Shown here: positions 19,033-26,870 of the stretch, piece by piece
How positions within the stretch are numbered: position 1 is the stretch's first letter
Layout: each line of letters starts with the position of its first letter
Assembly (NCBI GenBank): GCA_016744995.1
Contig: JADGDG010000007.1
Span: forward strand, 62,001 to 126,000
DNA: 64,000 bases
Direction of reading: 5' to 3'
From: Gammaproteobacteria bacterium
GTDB taxonomy: Bacteria > Pseudomonadota > Gammaproteobacteria > GRL18
The notes under the pieces: generated by a model
Database searches by the model: none
Seen by the model: only the letters and a program-made list of their open reading frames with translations
What the model was told of the DNA's origin: nothing
Translations under genes and position numbers: made by a program

Positions 19033-19228
19033 GATTTTTCTTCTTACAAATAAAGAGGTGTCCATTGCTAATGCGTTAGCGATGGACATTATCCCCTGGT
19101 CGGTTATTGGTTTTTTGTCTTTTCTGGGTTCTTTTACGATTGGCGCATGGTTGCTTTATATGATCCCTGTTTCACTCATCTTTATTTTTATCGGTTTTAT
19201 TGCCATTTTTTATATCGACTGGACTTGA
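19031..19228 (+). CDS. small antisense membrane protein between tail genes
   Basis: 65 residues, MIFLLTNKEVS..., with SD AGGAG 5 nt before the ATG at 19031. Two hydrophobic segments (IIPWSVIGFLSFLGSFTIGA and LLYMIPVSLIFIFIGFIAIF) end in YIDWT. It starts face to face with the tape measure ATG (shared CATG) and occupies the 250-nt gap between tape measure and chaperone, on the opposite strand to all late genes. This suggests a moron. Position and type resemble superinfection-exclusion proteins such as HK97 gp15, but this is inference. Confidence 0.5.
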   Translation: MIFLLTNKEVSIANALAMDIIPWSVIGFLSFLGSFTIGAWLLYMIPVSLIFIFIGFIAIFYIDWT

Positions 19229-19281
19229 CCTGCCCCGTTAGATCAAGCAACTGGTCAATACAAACAAAACGACGACAATAA

Positions 19282-19743
19282 TTAAGATTCTTTTTCCTGC
19301 TCTTCTTTCAACTCAATCACATCTTGATAAAAAGACCACGGGTAATTCAGTACATCCTTATGTCCCCACTCAATCAGACTCAGGATTGTTCGATGCATGT
19401 TTTTTTCAATAGATTTGCCGGATAAATGCTTCTTTGCTCTTGGGTTAGGCTTTGGCTGGTTTTTGTCTGTCTCAAAAAAACGATGATTGACGCGAAAAAA
19501 AGCAGGGGTTATTTTATCAATGTTTTGCCAGGTTAGTTTTTCAATAGGAAAATTCTCAGGCATGATGACAGAGGAACTTGCAATGACTTTTAGTAAGTCA
19601 ATTTTCGTCACCAGCAATGTTTGAATATCCGCTTCCGGAGAAAATATCTCTGGAACATTTGAAACAAAATCCAGCACATCACCCACTGAAAACTCCTGAA
19701 CAATAATCTTATTTTTTTTTATCCAGACAATTTCTTTTTTCAT
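19282..19743 (-). CDS. putative tail assembly chaperone
   Basis: 153 residues, mainly helical, between the major tail protein and the tape measure, the standard place for the tail assembly chaperone. It has charged, lysine-rich ends (MKKEIVWIKKNKIIV; LKEEQEKES). A programmed frameshift that gives a long second product, as in lambda G/GT, is not obvious: the -1 frame after the last codons closes within about 17 codons. Function is assigned by position. Confidence 0.5.
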   Translation of the reverse strand: MKKEIVWIKKNKIIVQEFSVGDVLDFVSNVPEIFSPEADIQTLLVTKIDLLKVIASSSVIMPENFPIEKLTWQNIDKITPAFFRVNHRFFETDKNQPKPNPRAKKHLSGKSIEKNMHRTILSLIEWGHKDVLNYPWSFYQDVIELKEEQEKES

Positions 19744-19824
19744 TAATAGCGTAGTAATTACATTCTAAATATCGGGGCCCCAAGGCGACAGACAGTCGTT
19801 GACTCGGGGTTTTATTGTTGAGAG

Positions 19825-20550
19825 TTAGCTCAAATCCAGGTTAGCTTCATAAGCGCTAGGTTTATTAGCTGGCTTGATCATCGTTCCACTCAAACCCAGA
19901 GTTGCAAAATCATCTGCAAGAAAATCCATCTCAGAATCAGGCGTTAGCTCCGCTTCCCAAACATTCACTTCAGCATCTTTTTGAGAGACTAAATCATAAC
20001 CATCCAAAAACAATTGAACCTTTATTGACGCATTAGTACCACCGGTCACTTTACTGCCGGTTAATGCACTGTAGGTATAATTGACTGAAAGCGGATCATC
20101 TTCTGATACAGAGCCTCCTGAAAGAATTTTGATAATACCCACTTTTTCATTCACAATTTCAAAATCGGTATTTTCTACTAGAGCACCAATTACCACCGCT
20201 GAAATATTCCGATGATCCAACTTAATAAGAGTATCAAGATGCGCTATATAAGGTTCACCTGTCACCGCAGCCCCTGATTCATTAATATCGGATGCAGTAC
20301 CCAGGAACAACAAAGCTATGCTATCTTTATCAAGATCGTCCAGTTCTAATGATATTTCAGCCTCGCCTTTGATCCCGACGGCATCAAGAATCTGTCCGTA
20401 GTCAGCTTTTTGCTTTGACTTTCGTTTTTTAATTTCAGCATTTTCTTTTAGCGCCATCTTCGTTGCGTTACCAAATGGCAACAACGGGCCAAACACGCCA
20501 TTTAATTTGCGACGAAAATAAAGATCGCCTGAAAATAATCGTCCACTCAT
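19825..20550 (-). CDS. major tail tube protein
   Basis: 241 residues. MSGRLFSGDLYFRRKLNGVF at the start, a LELDDLDKDSIALLFLGTAS segment and a mixed beta pattern fit the tail tube proteins of siphophages. It lies after the tail terminator-like gene and before the chaperone and tape measure. An intrinsic terminator 41 nt upstream (20591-20612) separates it from the small gene before, so its level may be set separately by antitermination or its own promoter. Confidence 0.7.
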   Translation of the reverse strand: MSGRLFSGDLYFRRKLNGVFGPLLPFGNATKMALKENAEIKKRKSKQKADYGQILDAVGIKGEAEISLELDDLDKDSIALLFLGTASDINESGAAVTGEPYIAHLDTLIKLDHRNISAVVIGALVENTDFEIVNEKVGIIKILSGGSVSEDDPLSVNYTYSALTGSKVTGGTNASIKVQLFLDGYDLVSQKDAEVNVWEAELTPDSEMDFLADDFATLGLSGTMIKPANKPSAYEANLDLS

Positions 20551-20590
20551 TATTCATTCTCCGGTTGTTTTTTAGTTTTCTTACAGACAT

Positions 20591-20612
20591 AAAAAAACCG
20601 GCTTATGCCGGT
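20591..20612 (-). terminator. intrinsic terminator inside the tail operon
   Basis: On the minus strand ACCGGCATAAGCCGGT is followed by a T-run. It lies between the 58-residue gene and the major tail gene, an odd place for a strong terminator in a late operon, and probably needs Q-type antitermination to be read through. Confidence 0.75.
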
Positions 20613-20639
20613 CAGTTTGATTTAGTGCTTAGTTACGAC

Positions 20640-20816
20640 TTAAACAATGCTGTGTTTTTTCATATAAGCCACAGAATCAATATCAGGCTTAAATTCTTTA
20701 AGCTTTGTACCCTTCCGATGTTTTTTTCCTTCATGAGTATGTGATTTTTTTAAAATAAGATCATAATCTTTAACTGCATCGTCACTTTTTACAGATTCAG
20801 AAGGTTTCTTTTCCAT
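20640..20816 (-). CDS. small basic phage protein
   Basis: 58 residues, starting MEKKPSESVKSDDAVKDYDL, with ILKKSHTHEGKKHRKGTKL in the middle and ending MKKHSIV. The pattern LKKxHTHxGKxxxxGT...W/YMKKHxI is one I know from small proteins next to tail tube genes. SD AGGA lies 9 nt before the ATG. Role unknown. Confidence 0.6.
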   Translation of the reverse strand: MEKKPSESVKSDDAVKDYDLILKKSHTHEGKKHRKGTKLKEFKPDIDSVAYMKKHSIV

Positions 20817-20826
20817 TTGATTTTTC

Positions 20827-21273
20827 CTATATTACAAGTTCAATTTCAAACAATAATGGAAGATAAGCCAGGTTATTTTCATAAATCGGCTCATTTTTAT
20901 ATTGCTTATCATCTGCCAGCTCTTTTACTTTCACACTAGGTGATAATCTCTGGCCGTTTAATCGGGATATAACTGAAAGAATTAATACCCCCATATTTAG
21001 TTTATAGAACTCTCTGGGTGTTGTAATTGACACCTCATAGAGTTGAGTAATTTTTTGTTTAACATTTTTACGCTGACAAACAAGAGTGCCTGGTGTAAAT
21101 CCCCTGTTACGAACAATCACGCCAACTTTATCCGAGTCATTGTCAATGGCATTAAACACATTGTTATCCAAATCTGTTTTTTCAGCTACAGTGAACACCA
21201 TATCATCAGGAAATAAATCAGAAATCGTATCAACAATTAACTCTTCAGGTTCAAACCAGTTTGTGATAGGCAT
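20827..21273 (-). CDS. tail terminator / Gp37-like protein
   Basis: 148 residues with an acidic, beta-alpha pattern (VDTISDLFPDDMVFTVAEKT, KVGVIVRNRGFTPGTLV, YEVSITTPREFYKLNMGVLI) similar to DUF1834/Gp37-type proteins found before tail tube genes. It shares one base with the previous gene stop. Its position after the gpZ-like gene fits a tail terminator (lambda gpU role). Confidence 0.5.
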   Translation of the reverse strand: MPITNWFEPEELIVDTISDLFPDDMVFTVAEKTDLDNNVFNAIDNDSDKVGVIVRNRGFTPGTLVCQRKNVKQKITQLYEVSITTPREFYKLNMGVLILSVISRLNGQRLSPSVKVKELADDKQYKNEPIYENNLAYLPLLFEIELVI

Positions 21274-21803
21274 TATTTCTCACTCTTTTTAAATTGTTTT
21301 TCCAGCTGATATTCAAGTATATTTTCAATTCTTCGACTTTTTCCTCGCACTGCTTTTTTTATTTCCTCATGCGAACTGGGTAGCGAAATTCTCACTTCTT
21401 CAACACCACTTTTTGTACGTTTTGTTCTATGCAATATAATTCTTCGACCGTTCTTCATTGTTCGCCAAAAAGAATCTTTAAAAAGATATCGACCGACAGC
21501 TACACCAACACCTTTAACTTGCCTGAATTTTCCTTTGGCATAAGTGGCCGCGACACTTTTCGTGCCGACCCAAACCGAAGCCATTATTATTTTGTCTTTT
21601 GCTTTGGCTAATCTCTTCTTGATACGATGCCGCCTGAATCCAACGACTGACAAAGCGGCAGTATTCGGTATTTGATGACCCAGGTCTTTGTGTAACTCTT
21701 TGACCACTTGGTTGACAGTCAATCGTGAGGCACGCTCCATTTGCTTAGGACGCAACGCAAGTTCTTTAGACACCTCTTCAATACCGCTGATCGATATTTT
21801 CAT
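21273..21803 (-). CDS. minor tail protein, gpZ-like
   Basis: 176 residues, very basic. It begins MKISISGIEEVSKELALRPK and continues with helix RASRLTVNQVVKELHKDL, the layout of lambda gpZ-like tail completion proteins (HK97 gp10 class). The gene overlaps both neighbours by a single base, so translation is coupled. It probably acts in tail-to-head joining. Confidence 0.65.
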   Translation of the reverse strand: MKISISGIEEVSKELALRPKQMERASRLTVNQVVKELHKDLGHQIPNTAALSVVGFRRHRIKKRLAKAKDKIIMASVWVGTKSVAATYAKGKFRQVKGVGVAVGRYLFKDSFWRTMKNGRRIILHRTKRTKSGVEEVRISLPSSHEEIKKAVRGKSRRIENILEYQLEKQFKKSEK

Positions 21804-22105
21804 TAGCTTTGACTCAAAATGATAAGCACAGAAATTTTGTCAATATTACGCCTGGAATGAATCTTATAAATCACATCGTCGGACTTAATTTTACTTTTAC
21901 TGTTAATTTTTTTTGCAATTGATGTGGCAACTTCCAGTGTCGGATATTCAATATTAATAACATCACCCACTTCGTCGGGTAAGTATTTATATTCAAAAAT
22001 TCCTTTAATTATTTCGCTGCCGCCACCAAAATGAATCAAAAGGACATCATCACCCAACTCATCCAGAATTTCTTCAATGGGGAATGAATCAGAAAAAGAG
22101 CTCAT
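21803..22105 (-). CDS. head-tail joining protein, gpFII-like
   Basis: 100 residues, predicted beta-rich: LLIHFGGGSEIIKGIFEYKY, then VGDVINIEYPTLEVA, and SDDVIYKIHSRRNIDKISVL. Size and strand layout match lambda FII-type attachment proteins, and the gene lies directly before the gpZ-like gene as in lambda. Assignment is from pattern and position. Confidence 0.55.
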   Translation of the reverse strand: MSSFSDSFPIEEILDELGDDVLLIHFGGGSEIIKGIFEYKYLPDEVGDVINIEYPTLEVATSIAKKINSKSKIKSDDVIYKIHSRRNIDKISVLIILSQS

Positions 22106-22443
22106 TATTGAATATTTCCTTTTCTAACTAACACACCTTCTGTCCATGTTAATTTTTTACCATCATCAACTTGCACTTCAAGATAAACCTGACCAAATTC
22201 TGATATTGCTTCACTTTGTGCTTCAGTAAATTCAACAATAATTAATGATGCAGCTAAATTAGTTCCATTCGCATTGTTATTAATAGTGACCTGATCACTA
22301 ATAATAGTCATTCTGTCAAGACTCGTTAAAACGGCTTTTATTATTGCAGTGCCCGAGATCTCAAATGCCTGCCATTTTCCATCAACTTTTTTTTCCAACT
22401 GAACTGGAATAGCGACATCATCACCCGTTGTAATAACAGCCAT
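22105..22443 (-). CDS. hypothetical structural protein (beta-sandwich-like)
   Basis: 112 residues: MAVITTGDDVAIPVQLEKK, FEISGTAIIKAVLTSLDRM, LAASLIIVEFTEAQS, YLEVQVDDGKKLTWTEGVL. This strand order looks like small Ig-like phage structural proteins. It overlaps the next gene by one base. No specific family is claimed. Confidence 0.5.
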   Translation of the reverse strand: MAVITTGDDVAIPVQLEKKVDGKWQAFEISGTAIIKAVLTSLDRMTIISDQVTINNNANGTNLAASLIIVEFTEAQSEAISEFGQVYLEVQVDDGKKLTWTEGVLVRKGNIQ

Positions 22444-22444
22444 A

Positions 22445-22702
22445 TTAATTCTTTGTCTCAGTTATAATTTTCATATTCATACGATTGTCAGACATGCGCA
22501 TTTTAAATTCTTCATCATTAATCTTCATCTTCAGCGTTTCTCCCAGATTCATAGTCAACTCCTGTTCGAGTTTCGCTTTAAGTTGTGTACCGATCAAAAT
22601 GTCACCGATACCACCTGATTGATTACTCAAATGCCGCCAAAAGTTATTGCCCGTCTGGACAGGGAGATCACTATTGCCAGTAATAATTTGCCAAAGACTC
22701 AT
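22445..22702 (-). CDS. small hypothetical phage protein
   Basis: 85 residues, MSLWQIITGNSDLPVQTGNN at the start and a Met-rich amphipathic C-terminus (LKMKINDEEFKMRMSDNRMN). No family recognised. It overlaps its upstream neighbour by 4 nt (ATGA) and precedes the next gene by 1 nt, so it is a real operon member. Confidence 0.5.
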   Translation of the reverse strand: MSLWQIITGNSDLPVQTGNNFWRHLSNQSGGIGDILIGTQLKAKLEQELTMNLGETLKMKINDEEFKMRMSDNRMNMKIITETKN

Positions 22703-23157
22703 GGAAAACTCTCTGTTGATAAAAGAGTATTCTTATTGTCATCCGCACTCGGTAAGCCAATTAATTTATCATGCTCATCTTGAGACAAACCACTGCCAGA
22801 AGACACACTAACAATAGGACTATCAGAAACTTTATAAGAGACTGAGCCGTTATTGATTATAAGAAAAGGAAATGTGTTAATATTTGTTTCTTCTTCACAG
22901 TACAAGTTCAATTGAAAATTAACCGCAATACCATTAATTAACACCTTCCAATCATTCATAAGAAAAAAATAGGCTGGTGATTTTTGTCCACTGCCAATAC
23001 CATCCCCTCCAACAGGACGTATCGCTTGTGTATACTTAGCGTTATCTGAAAGAATAACCCATTGCTTCCAACTTGAATAAACATCCCTAGAAACATCAAT
23101 ATTGGGAACGCCTGTAACTTCTATCCTTTTGGTAATACCGTCAAATGATACCGCCAT
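22699..23157 (-). CDS. conserved-type siphophage structural protein
   Basis: 152 residues. It carries the recognisable run IDVSRDVYSSWKQWV, then NAKYTQAIRPVGGDGIG, YFFLMNDWKVLI and NLYCEEET. This run recurs in proteins near baseplate or fibre genes of Mu-like and other tailed phages. The exact role is unknown to me. The C-terminal SGSGLSQDEHDKLIGLPSAD looks like a neck leading to a coil. Confidence 0.6.
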   Translation of the reverse strand: MAVSFDGITKRIEVTGVPNIDVSRDVYSSWKQWVILSDNAKYTQAIRPVGGDGIGSGQKSPAYFFLMNDWKVLINGIAVNFQLNLYCEEETNINTFPFLIINNGSVSYKVSDSPIVSVSSGSGLSQDEHDKLIGLPSADDNKNTLLSTESFP

Positions 23158-23168
23158 TAGAAATACCC

Positions 23169-24539
23169 TTAGATTGGATTTTGATAGGTGAGTTCACCAT
23201 TTGATACGAATGAAAAATTATTTGATTTAGTTCGTTGTAAAGTCCCGGTAACAGTCACATACTGTGCCGCTGATAAACCGATTGCAACCAGGGTTACTGG
23301 AACATCTGTCCCTTCGCTCCCGGCTCCACGTTGCACATTAGCATCATAATCATAATCAAAGGATATTTCTGAATTGCCTGAAACATTACCTGAAATTGGC
23401 AATTCATCGTTATCATTAACAAGAATGGCATTATCTGTACCAAAATCATTTCCTGCATCATTTCCGGCATCATCATTAGTAAAAAACATTCTATAAATAG
23501 CATCTCCATCACCTTGCAATGCTAAATTGAATGACATTTTACCTGATGAGGCATAGGGGTACTGACGCTCTACACCGCTATCATCCAAAAAGATAATTCT
23601 ATTTGAATCTTCCGGCAATATATTTTCAATAAACACAGATTGTTTTGTGTATAACGTATCACCGACAAAATAAATTAATTCATCTGCAGTATCACCTCGA
23701 ACACTCCCTACCCCTTCATCTATATCGACAGTCTGACGCAACAAATATTGAACTTTTTCATAAATTTGTTCGAGAGTTTTATTGTCACCTTCAATGATGT
23801 ATTTAAAATCATACGAACCAGCCCCAATCATTTTACTTTCCACGGAAGCAAAATAAGTAATGTCAATATTGTTATAAGGCGCTAGAGCAACTTCTGCATC
23901 GGTATGTGTGATCTTAATTGCATCAGAGTCATTTGACAAAGGCAATGCATATTTCTTATAAGTTAAAGCTGAAATATTCTGCTCAACAATTAAGTCATAT
24001 AAACCAAAAACCTTTGCTTCTTCACGTAAAAAAATAATGAAATCACCACGATAATCAAAGTTACCGTGGGATGAATCACCATATATTTTAATCGCCTGAT
24101 TAACTTCACCATTTAGTGCTATATCAATTGGAGAATTAAGATCACCTTGAGTGTAATAAGCCTGGTCATTACTTGAATCAATAAATGAACCTAATGAAGT
24201 GGCATTCATCCACTCTTCACGTGAATTGCCCCCTGAATCTTTCAATGCCCAACCACCACCGCGAATTAATCCTGTGGTCGTTACATCTTTCCAATCCCAA
24301 TCACCAATCATATCAAACTGAGTCCCAGAGGGACCATCAATGGGTTTCATTGGAAAAGGCTTAGAAATAAGGTCAGGATCAGACTTCCACTCTTCTTTAC
24401 AAAAAGAATAAATTGTCTGAATATCGACACCATTATCAGAAAGATTTCCTGCAAAAAGTAATTGAATTGTTCGATTGATTCTATCAAATACAATTTCAAC
24501 CCCTTGGTTCAACAAATCTGGGTCAATAATTTTAGCCAT
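23169..24539 (-). CDS. structural protein beside the conserved-type wedge-like gene
   Basis: 456 residues, acidic and beta-rich, with FDRINRTIQLLFAGNLSDNG near the start, KRxx-free DYRGDFIIFLREEAK in the middle, and a Gly/Asn/Asp-rich stretch (residues about 355-385). It ends LTYQNPI, close to the LTYKNP end of the beta-helix gene two genes upstream. It is commonly paired with the 152-residue type in phages, from memory. Probably virion surface or tail associated. Confidence 0.5.
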   Translation of the reverse strand: MAKIIDPDLLNQGVEIVFDRINRTIQLLFAGNLSDNGVDIQTIYSFCKEEWKSDPDLISKPFPMKPIDGPSGTQFDMIGDWDWKDVTTTGLIRGGGWALKDSGGNSREEWMNATSLGSFIDSSNDQAYYTQGDLNSPIDIALNGEVNQAIKIYGDSSHGNFDYRGDFIIFLREEAKVFGLYDLIVEQNISALTYKKYALPLSNDSDAIKITHTDAEVALAPYNNIDITYFASVESKMIGAGSYDFKYIIEGDNKTLEQIYEKVQYLLRQTVDIDEGVGSVRGDTADELIYFVGDTLYTKQSVFIENILPEDSNRIIFLDDSGVERQYPYASSGKMSFNLALQGDGDAIYRMFFTNDDAGNDAGNDFGTDNAILVNDNDELPISGNVSGNSEISFDYDYDANVQRGAGSEGTDVPVTLVAIGLSAAQYVTVTGTLQRTKSNNFSFVSNGELTYQNPI

Positions 24540-24726
24540 TATTTTGTCCTGTTTTAATCAGTTTTATAGTGTAATTAGAATTCTGTATCAGACAAACATT
24601 ACCAATCCAGGTAATAGAATCCGGATGCATGCCCAGTTCGCTGCACACATCATAATTGATCACTGGTACGTCAAATATTTTACCTACATTTAATCCATCA
24701 GTTGTTTTCAATATTTGAACTTTCAT
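24532..24726 (-). CDS. small hypothetical phage protein
   Basis: 64 residues, MKVQILKTTDGLNVGKIFDV then DSITWIGNVCLIQNSNYTIK. It overlaps the 456-residue gene by 8 nt. No family recognised; operon context and coding spacing support it. Confidence 0.45.
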   Translation of the reverse strand: MKVQILKTTDGLNVGKIFDVPVINYDVCSELGMHPDSITWIGNVCLIQNSNYTIKLIKTGQNNG

Positions 24727-24736
24727 TAAAAATCCT

Positions 24737-25945
24737 TTATGGGTTTTTATAAGTTAAATCTTTTTGCATTGAGACTGGAAACTCTTTCCCGTTAGCGCCA
24801 ACAACAATGTCATTCAATGCTAAATAAATGTATTGAATATTGTGAAACACAAATCGTGAGTTCACTGGATTACCCGGATATGGCATATCCAGCACAGCAG
24901 GATCAGCCGTTGTATTCTCAACTCCAGCAAGCTCAACTTCATCATCATCATAAATCCTGAATTCAGTATTCAGAGGTACACCTGATATTGAAATTGGCAC
25001 AGTAAATTCACCAGACTGATCAATTCCGATCGAATAGGGGATCTCCCAGGGCTGTTGATCGATATCAGTACTGTTAACTCCAGAAAGATCAAATCCTGTA
25101 TTTTTTAACTGACTACCGGCTTTAAGATGAAAATCCAAAGCTCCTACATTTTCAAAACAGTCTGCAGCAACAATATTTTGAATTGAATCTGCACCTGGCG
25201 CATCAGTTCCAGTTGAAGCATTGTTTTTTTGATTGTCAGCCGGCATTCCAGCATATAGACTGAATCCATAATTTACGCAATCAATAGCAACACAATTTTT
25301 TACCTCAGCAAAACCAGATTCATGCTGCTCAACATAAAAACCATTTTGGCACTCATATGCTATGCTATTATAAACTTTTATCTGATTATAATTTCTTGAG
25401 TAGAAGCCATAACCATTTTCGACCATTGCGATACAATTTACAAAACGACCACCAGCATCACCTGCAAACCCTCTGTTATTTCCTGATGTGGCTGGCTGCA
25501 AAGCTATTACACCATCAGCCACTGCATCAATCTGCATGTGACAACAATGTGCACCGGCTACTTTAGTATTTTTTACAGTCAACTGTTTCAAAAAAGCATT
25601 TTTCTGAAAAGCTAAAACAGTATTGTAATTAACATCATTCTGTATTACTAAGCTATTATTGACATCTCCAAGATGCCTTAAGCTTAGTTGAGATTCAACA
25701 ATCAAATAATTTATAGGCGTAGTTGTAAATCCTGAATCCCGTATTGTTTCGCCAATATTATTTTGAAACAGCTGATATATCGCTATTTCATCTAAAACAG
25801 ATAAATTTCTCTCTCCGTATGTCGGATCAGAAAACGCAGAGTTTATACTAGAAAATGTCGCAGAATATACAGATCCATCACCCCCTTCCACAAGGTCACC
25901 CGTCTTGCTAGTTGATGCTATTGCGATATATACTTTAGTTGCCAT
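24737..25945 (-). CDS. right-handed beta-helix virion protein
   Basis: 402 residues. Residues about 115-270 contain short repeating turns rich in Asn/Val/Ile (LTVKNTKVAGAHCCHMQ, RFVNCIAMVENGYGFYSR, IKVYNSIAYECQNGFYVEQ, AEVKNCVAIDCVNYGFSLY), the signature of a parallel beta-helix of the pectate-lyase type. The C-terminal part (VPISISGVPLNTEFRIYDDD) is Ig-like. Catalytic residues of a lyase or depolymerase were not identified. It lies between the amidase and small structural genes. Confidence 0.55.
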   Translation of the reverse strand: MATKVYIAIASTSKTGDLVEGGDGSVYSATFSSINSAFSDPTYGERNLSVLDEIAIYQLFQNNIGETIRDSGFTTTPINYLIVESQLSLRHLGDVNNSLVIQNDVNYNTVLAFQKNAFLKQLTVKNTKVAGAHCCHMQIDAVADGVIALQPATSGNNRGFAGDAGGRFVNCIAMVENGYGFYSRNYNQIKVYNSIAYECQNGFYVEQHESGFAEVKNCVAIDCVNYGFSLYAGMPADNQKNNASTGTDAPGADSIQNIVAADCFENVGALDFHLKAGSQLKNTGFDLSGVNSTDIDQQPWEIPYSIGIDQSGEFTVPISISGVPLNTEFRIYDDDEVELAGVENTTADPAVLDMPYPGNPVNSRFVFHNIQYIYLALNDIVVGANGKEFPVSMQKDLTYKNP

Positions 25946-25954
25946 TGAATAACT

Positions 25955-26485
25955 CTATGCTAACTTTACAATTACTGCTGCAATCGACAAAGCCAATTCA
26001 TTTTTAAATTTAGTGCCGACACTGAAATCTGAGCGATTATCAATAAAAAATGGTTCAAGTATTACGCATGGCGCTTTCGTGTAACGCAACAAATAACCAC
26101 CTCGTTCTTCAGTAGACTTACCTTTAATACCTCTATCGCGCAAATAAAGAGTATTGCAAATAGCCTCTTTGAACATATCAGCAATACTCTTTCCAATTAT
26201 TGATTTATGGTAATACAGAACCTCAGAACCAGATGCTTTAGTGTTAAATGCATTGCAATGAAAACTGATAATCAAATCAGGGTTTTTAGAATTAATTTCA
26301 TCAGGTAAATCACGATAGTTATCGCGATAAAAAATTAAAACCTCAATTTTTAATTCACTTAAATTGTCGGCAACCATGGAAACTAATTCTTCGTTATAAT
26401 TAAATTCAGTTACTCCATTTGAAGAAGATGCTCCACCTGAATTTCTTTTATGACCAACAACTAAAGCTACCTTAAAAATGGGCAT
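25955..26485 (-). CDS. N-acetylmuramoyl-L-alanine amidase (endolysin)
   Basis: 176 residues, Amidase_3 type. Visible zinc-site elements are VVGHKRNSGGAS (His near residue 11), FNYNEELV (Glu near 31), LIISFHCNAFNTKASGSEV (His) and CVILEPFFIDNRSDF (catalytic Glu). The protein cuts the amide bond between MurNAc and L-Ala in peptidoglycan. No signal peptide is seen, so export would need a holin; the adjacent membrane protein gene (stop 1 nt away) is the candidate. Confidence 0.85.
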   Translation of the reverse strand: MPIFKVALVVGHKRNSGGASSSNGVTEFNYNEELVSMVADNLSELKIEVLIFYRDNYRDLPDEINSKNPDLIISFHCNAFNTKASGSEVLYYHKSIIGKSIADMFKEAICNTLYLRDRGIKGKSTEERGGYLLRYTKAPCVILEPFFIDNRSDFSVGTKFKNELALSIAAVIVKLA

Positions 26486-26486
26486 A

Positions 26487-26840
26487 TTACTTTACCTTGT
26501 CTGCATGTTTAGCTAATTCTAAAAAAATCCAACCGACAAATCCTAAACCAGAGAGCCATTTAAAAAATTTTCCCAATATGGATATGACTCTGACCGTTCC
26601 CCGAGCATCACGACCAAACTCAACCATCTCTTTCGTGTTATTTGATAATAATTCCATATTTTTTTTATTATCATTAACGCTCTTAGCAAGGGACTCTATT
26701 GCATGTTTTAAATCATTTTGACATTCTAATAATCGATTAGATTGCTGGATTTCTTCTTTTTTGTGTAATTTATAGTCTTCATAAAACTCAGCAAGCTCTT
26801 CATCAGAAAACCGTTTTGGTTGTTTTTTAAGCTCACCCAT
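26487..26840 (-). CDS. putative holin or lysis-accessory membrane protein
   Basis: 117 residues. A long charged helical N-terminus (about 1-85, coiled coil) is followed by one hydrophobic segment near the C-terminus (GKFFKWLSGLGFVGWIFLEL). This XhlA-like layout and the position just before the amidase suggest a holin or holin partner. It has one membrane segment only. Confidence 0.5.
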   Translation of the reverse strand: MGELKKQPKRFSDEELAEFYEDYKLHKKEEIQQSNRLLECQNDLKHAIESLAKSVNDNKKNMELLSNNTKEMVEFGRDARGTVRVISILGKFFKWLSGLGFVGWIFLELAKHADKVK

Positions 26841-26870
26841 TCACAAAACCTCGTTCAATTGCGTAGATTA

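Noticed and set aside
19033..19300. Programmed -1 frameshift extending the tail chaperone (lambda G/GT style)
   Set aside because: The shifted frame stops after about 17 codons, and no clear slippery heptamer lies in the right phase. The gap is occupied by an antisense gene.
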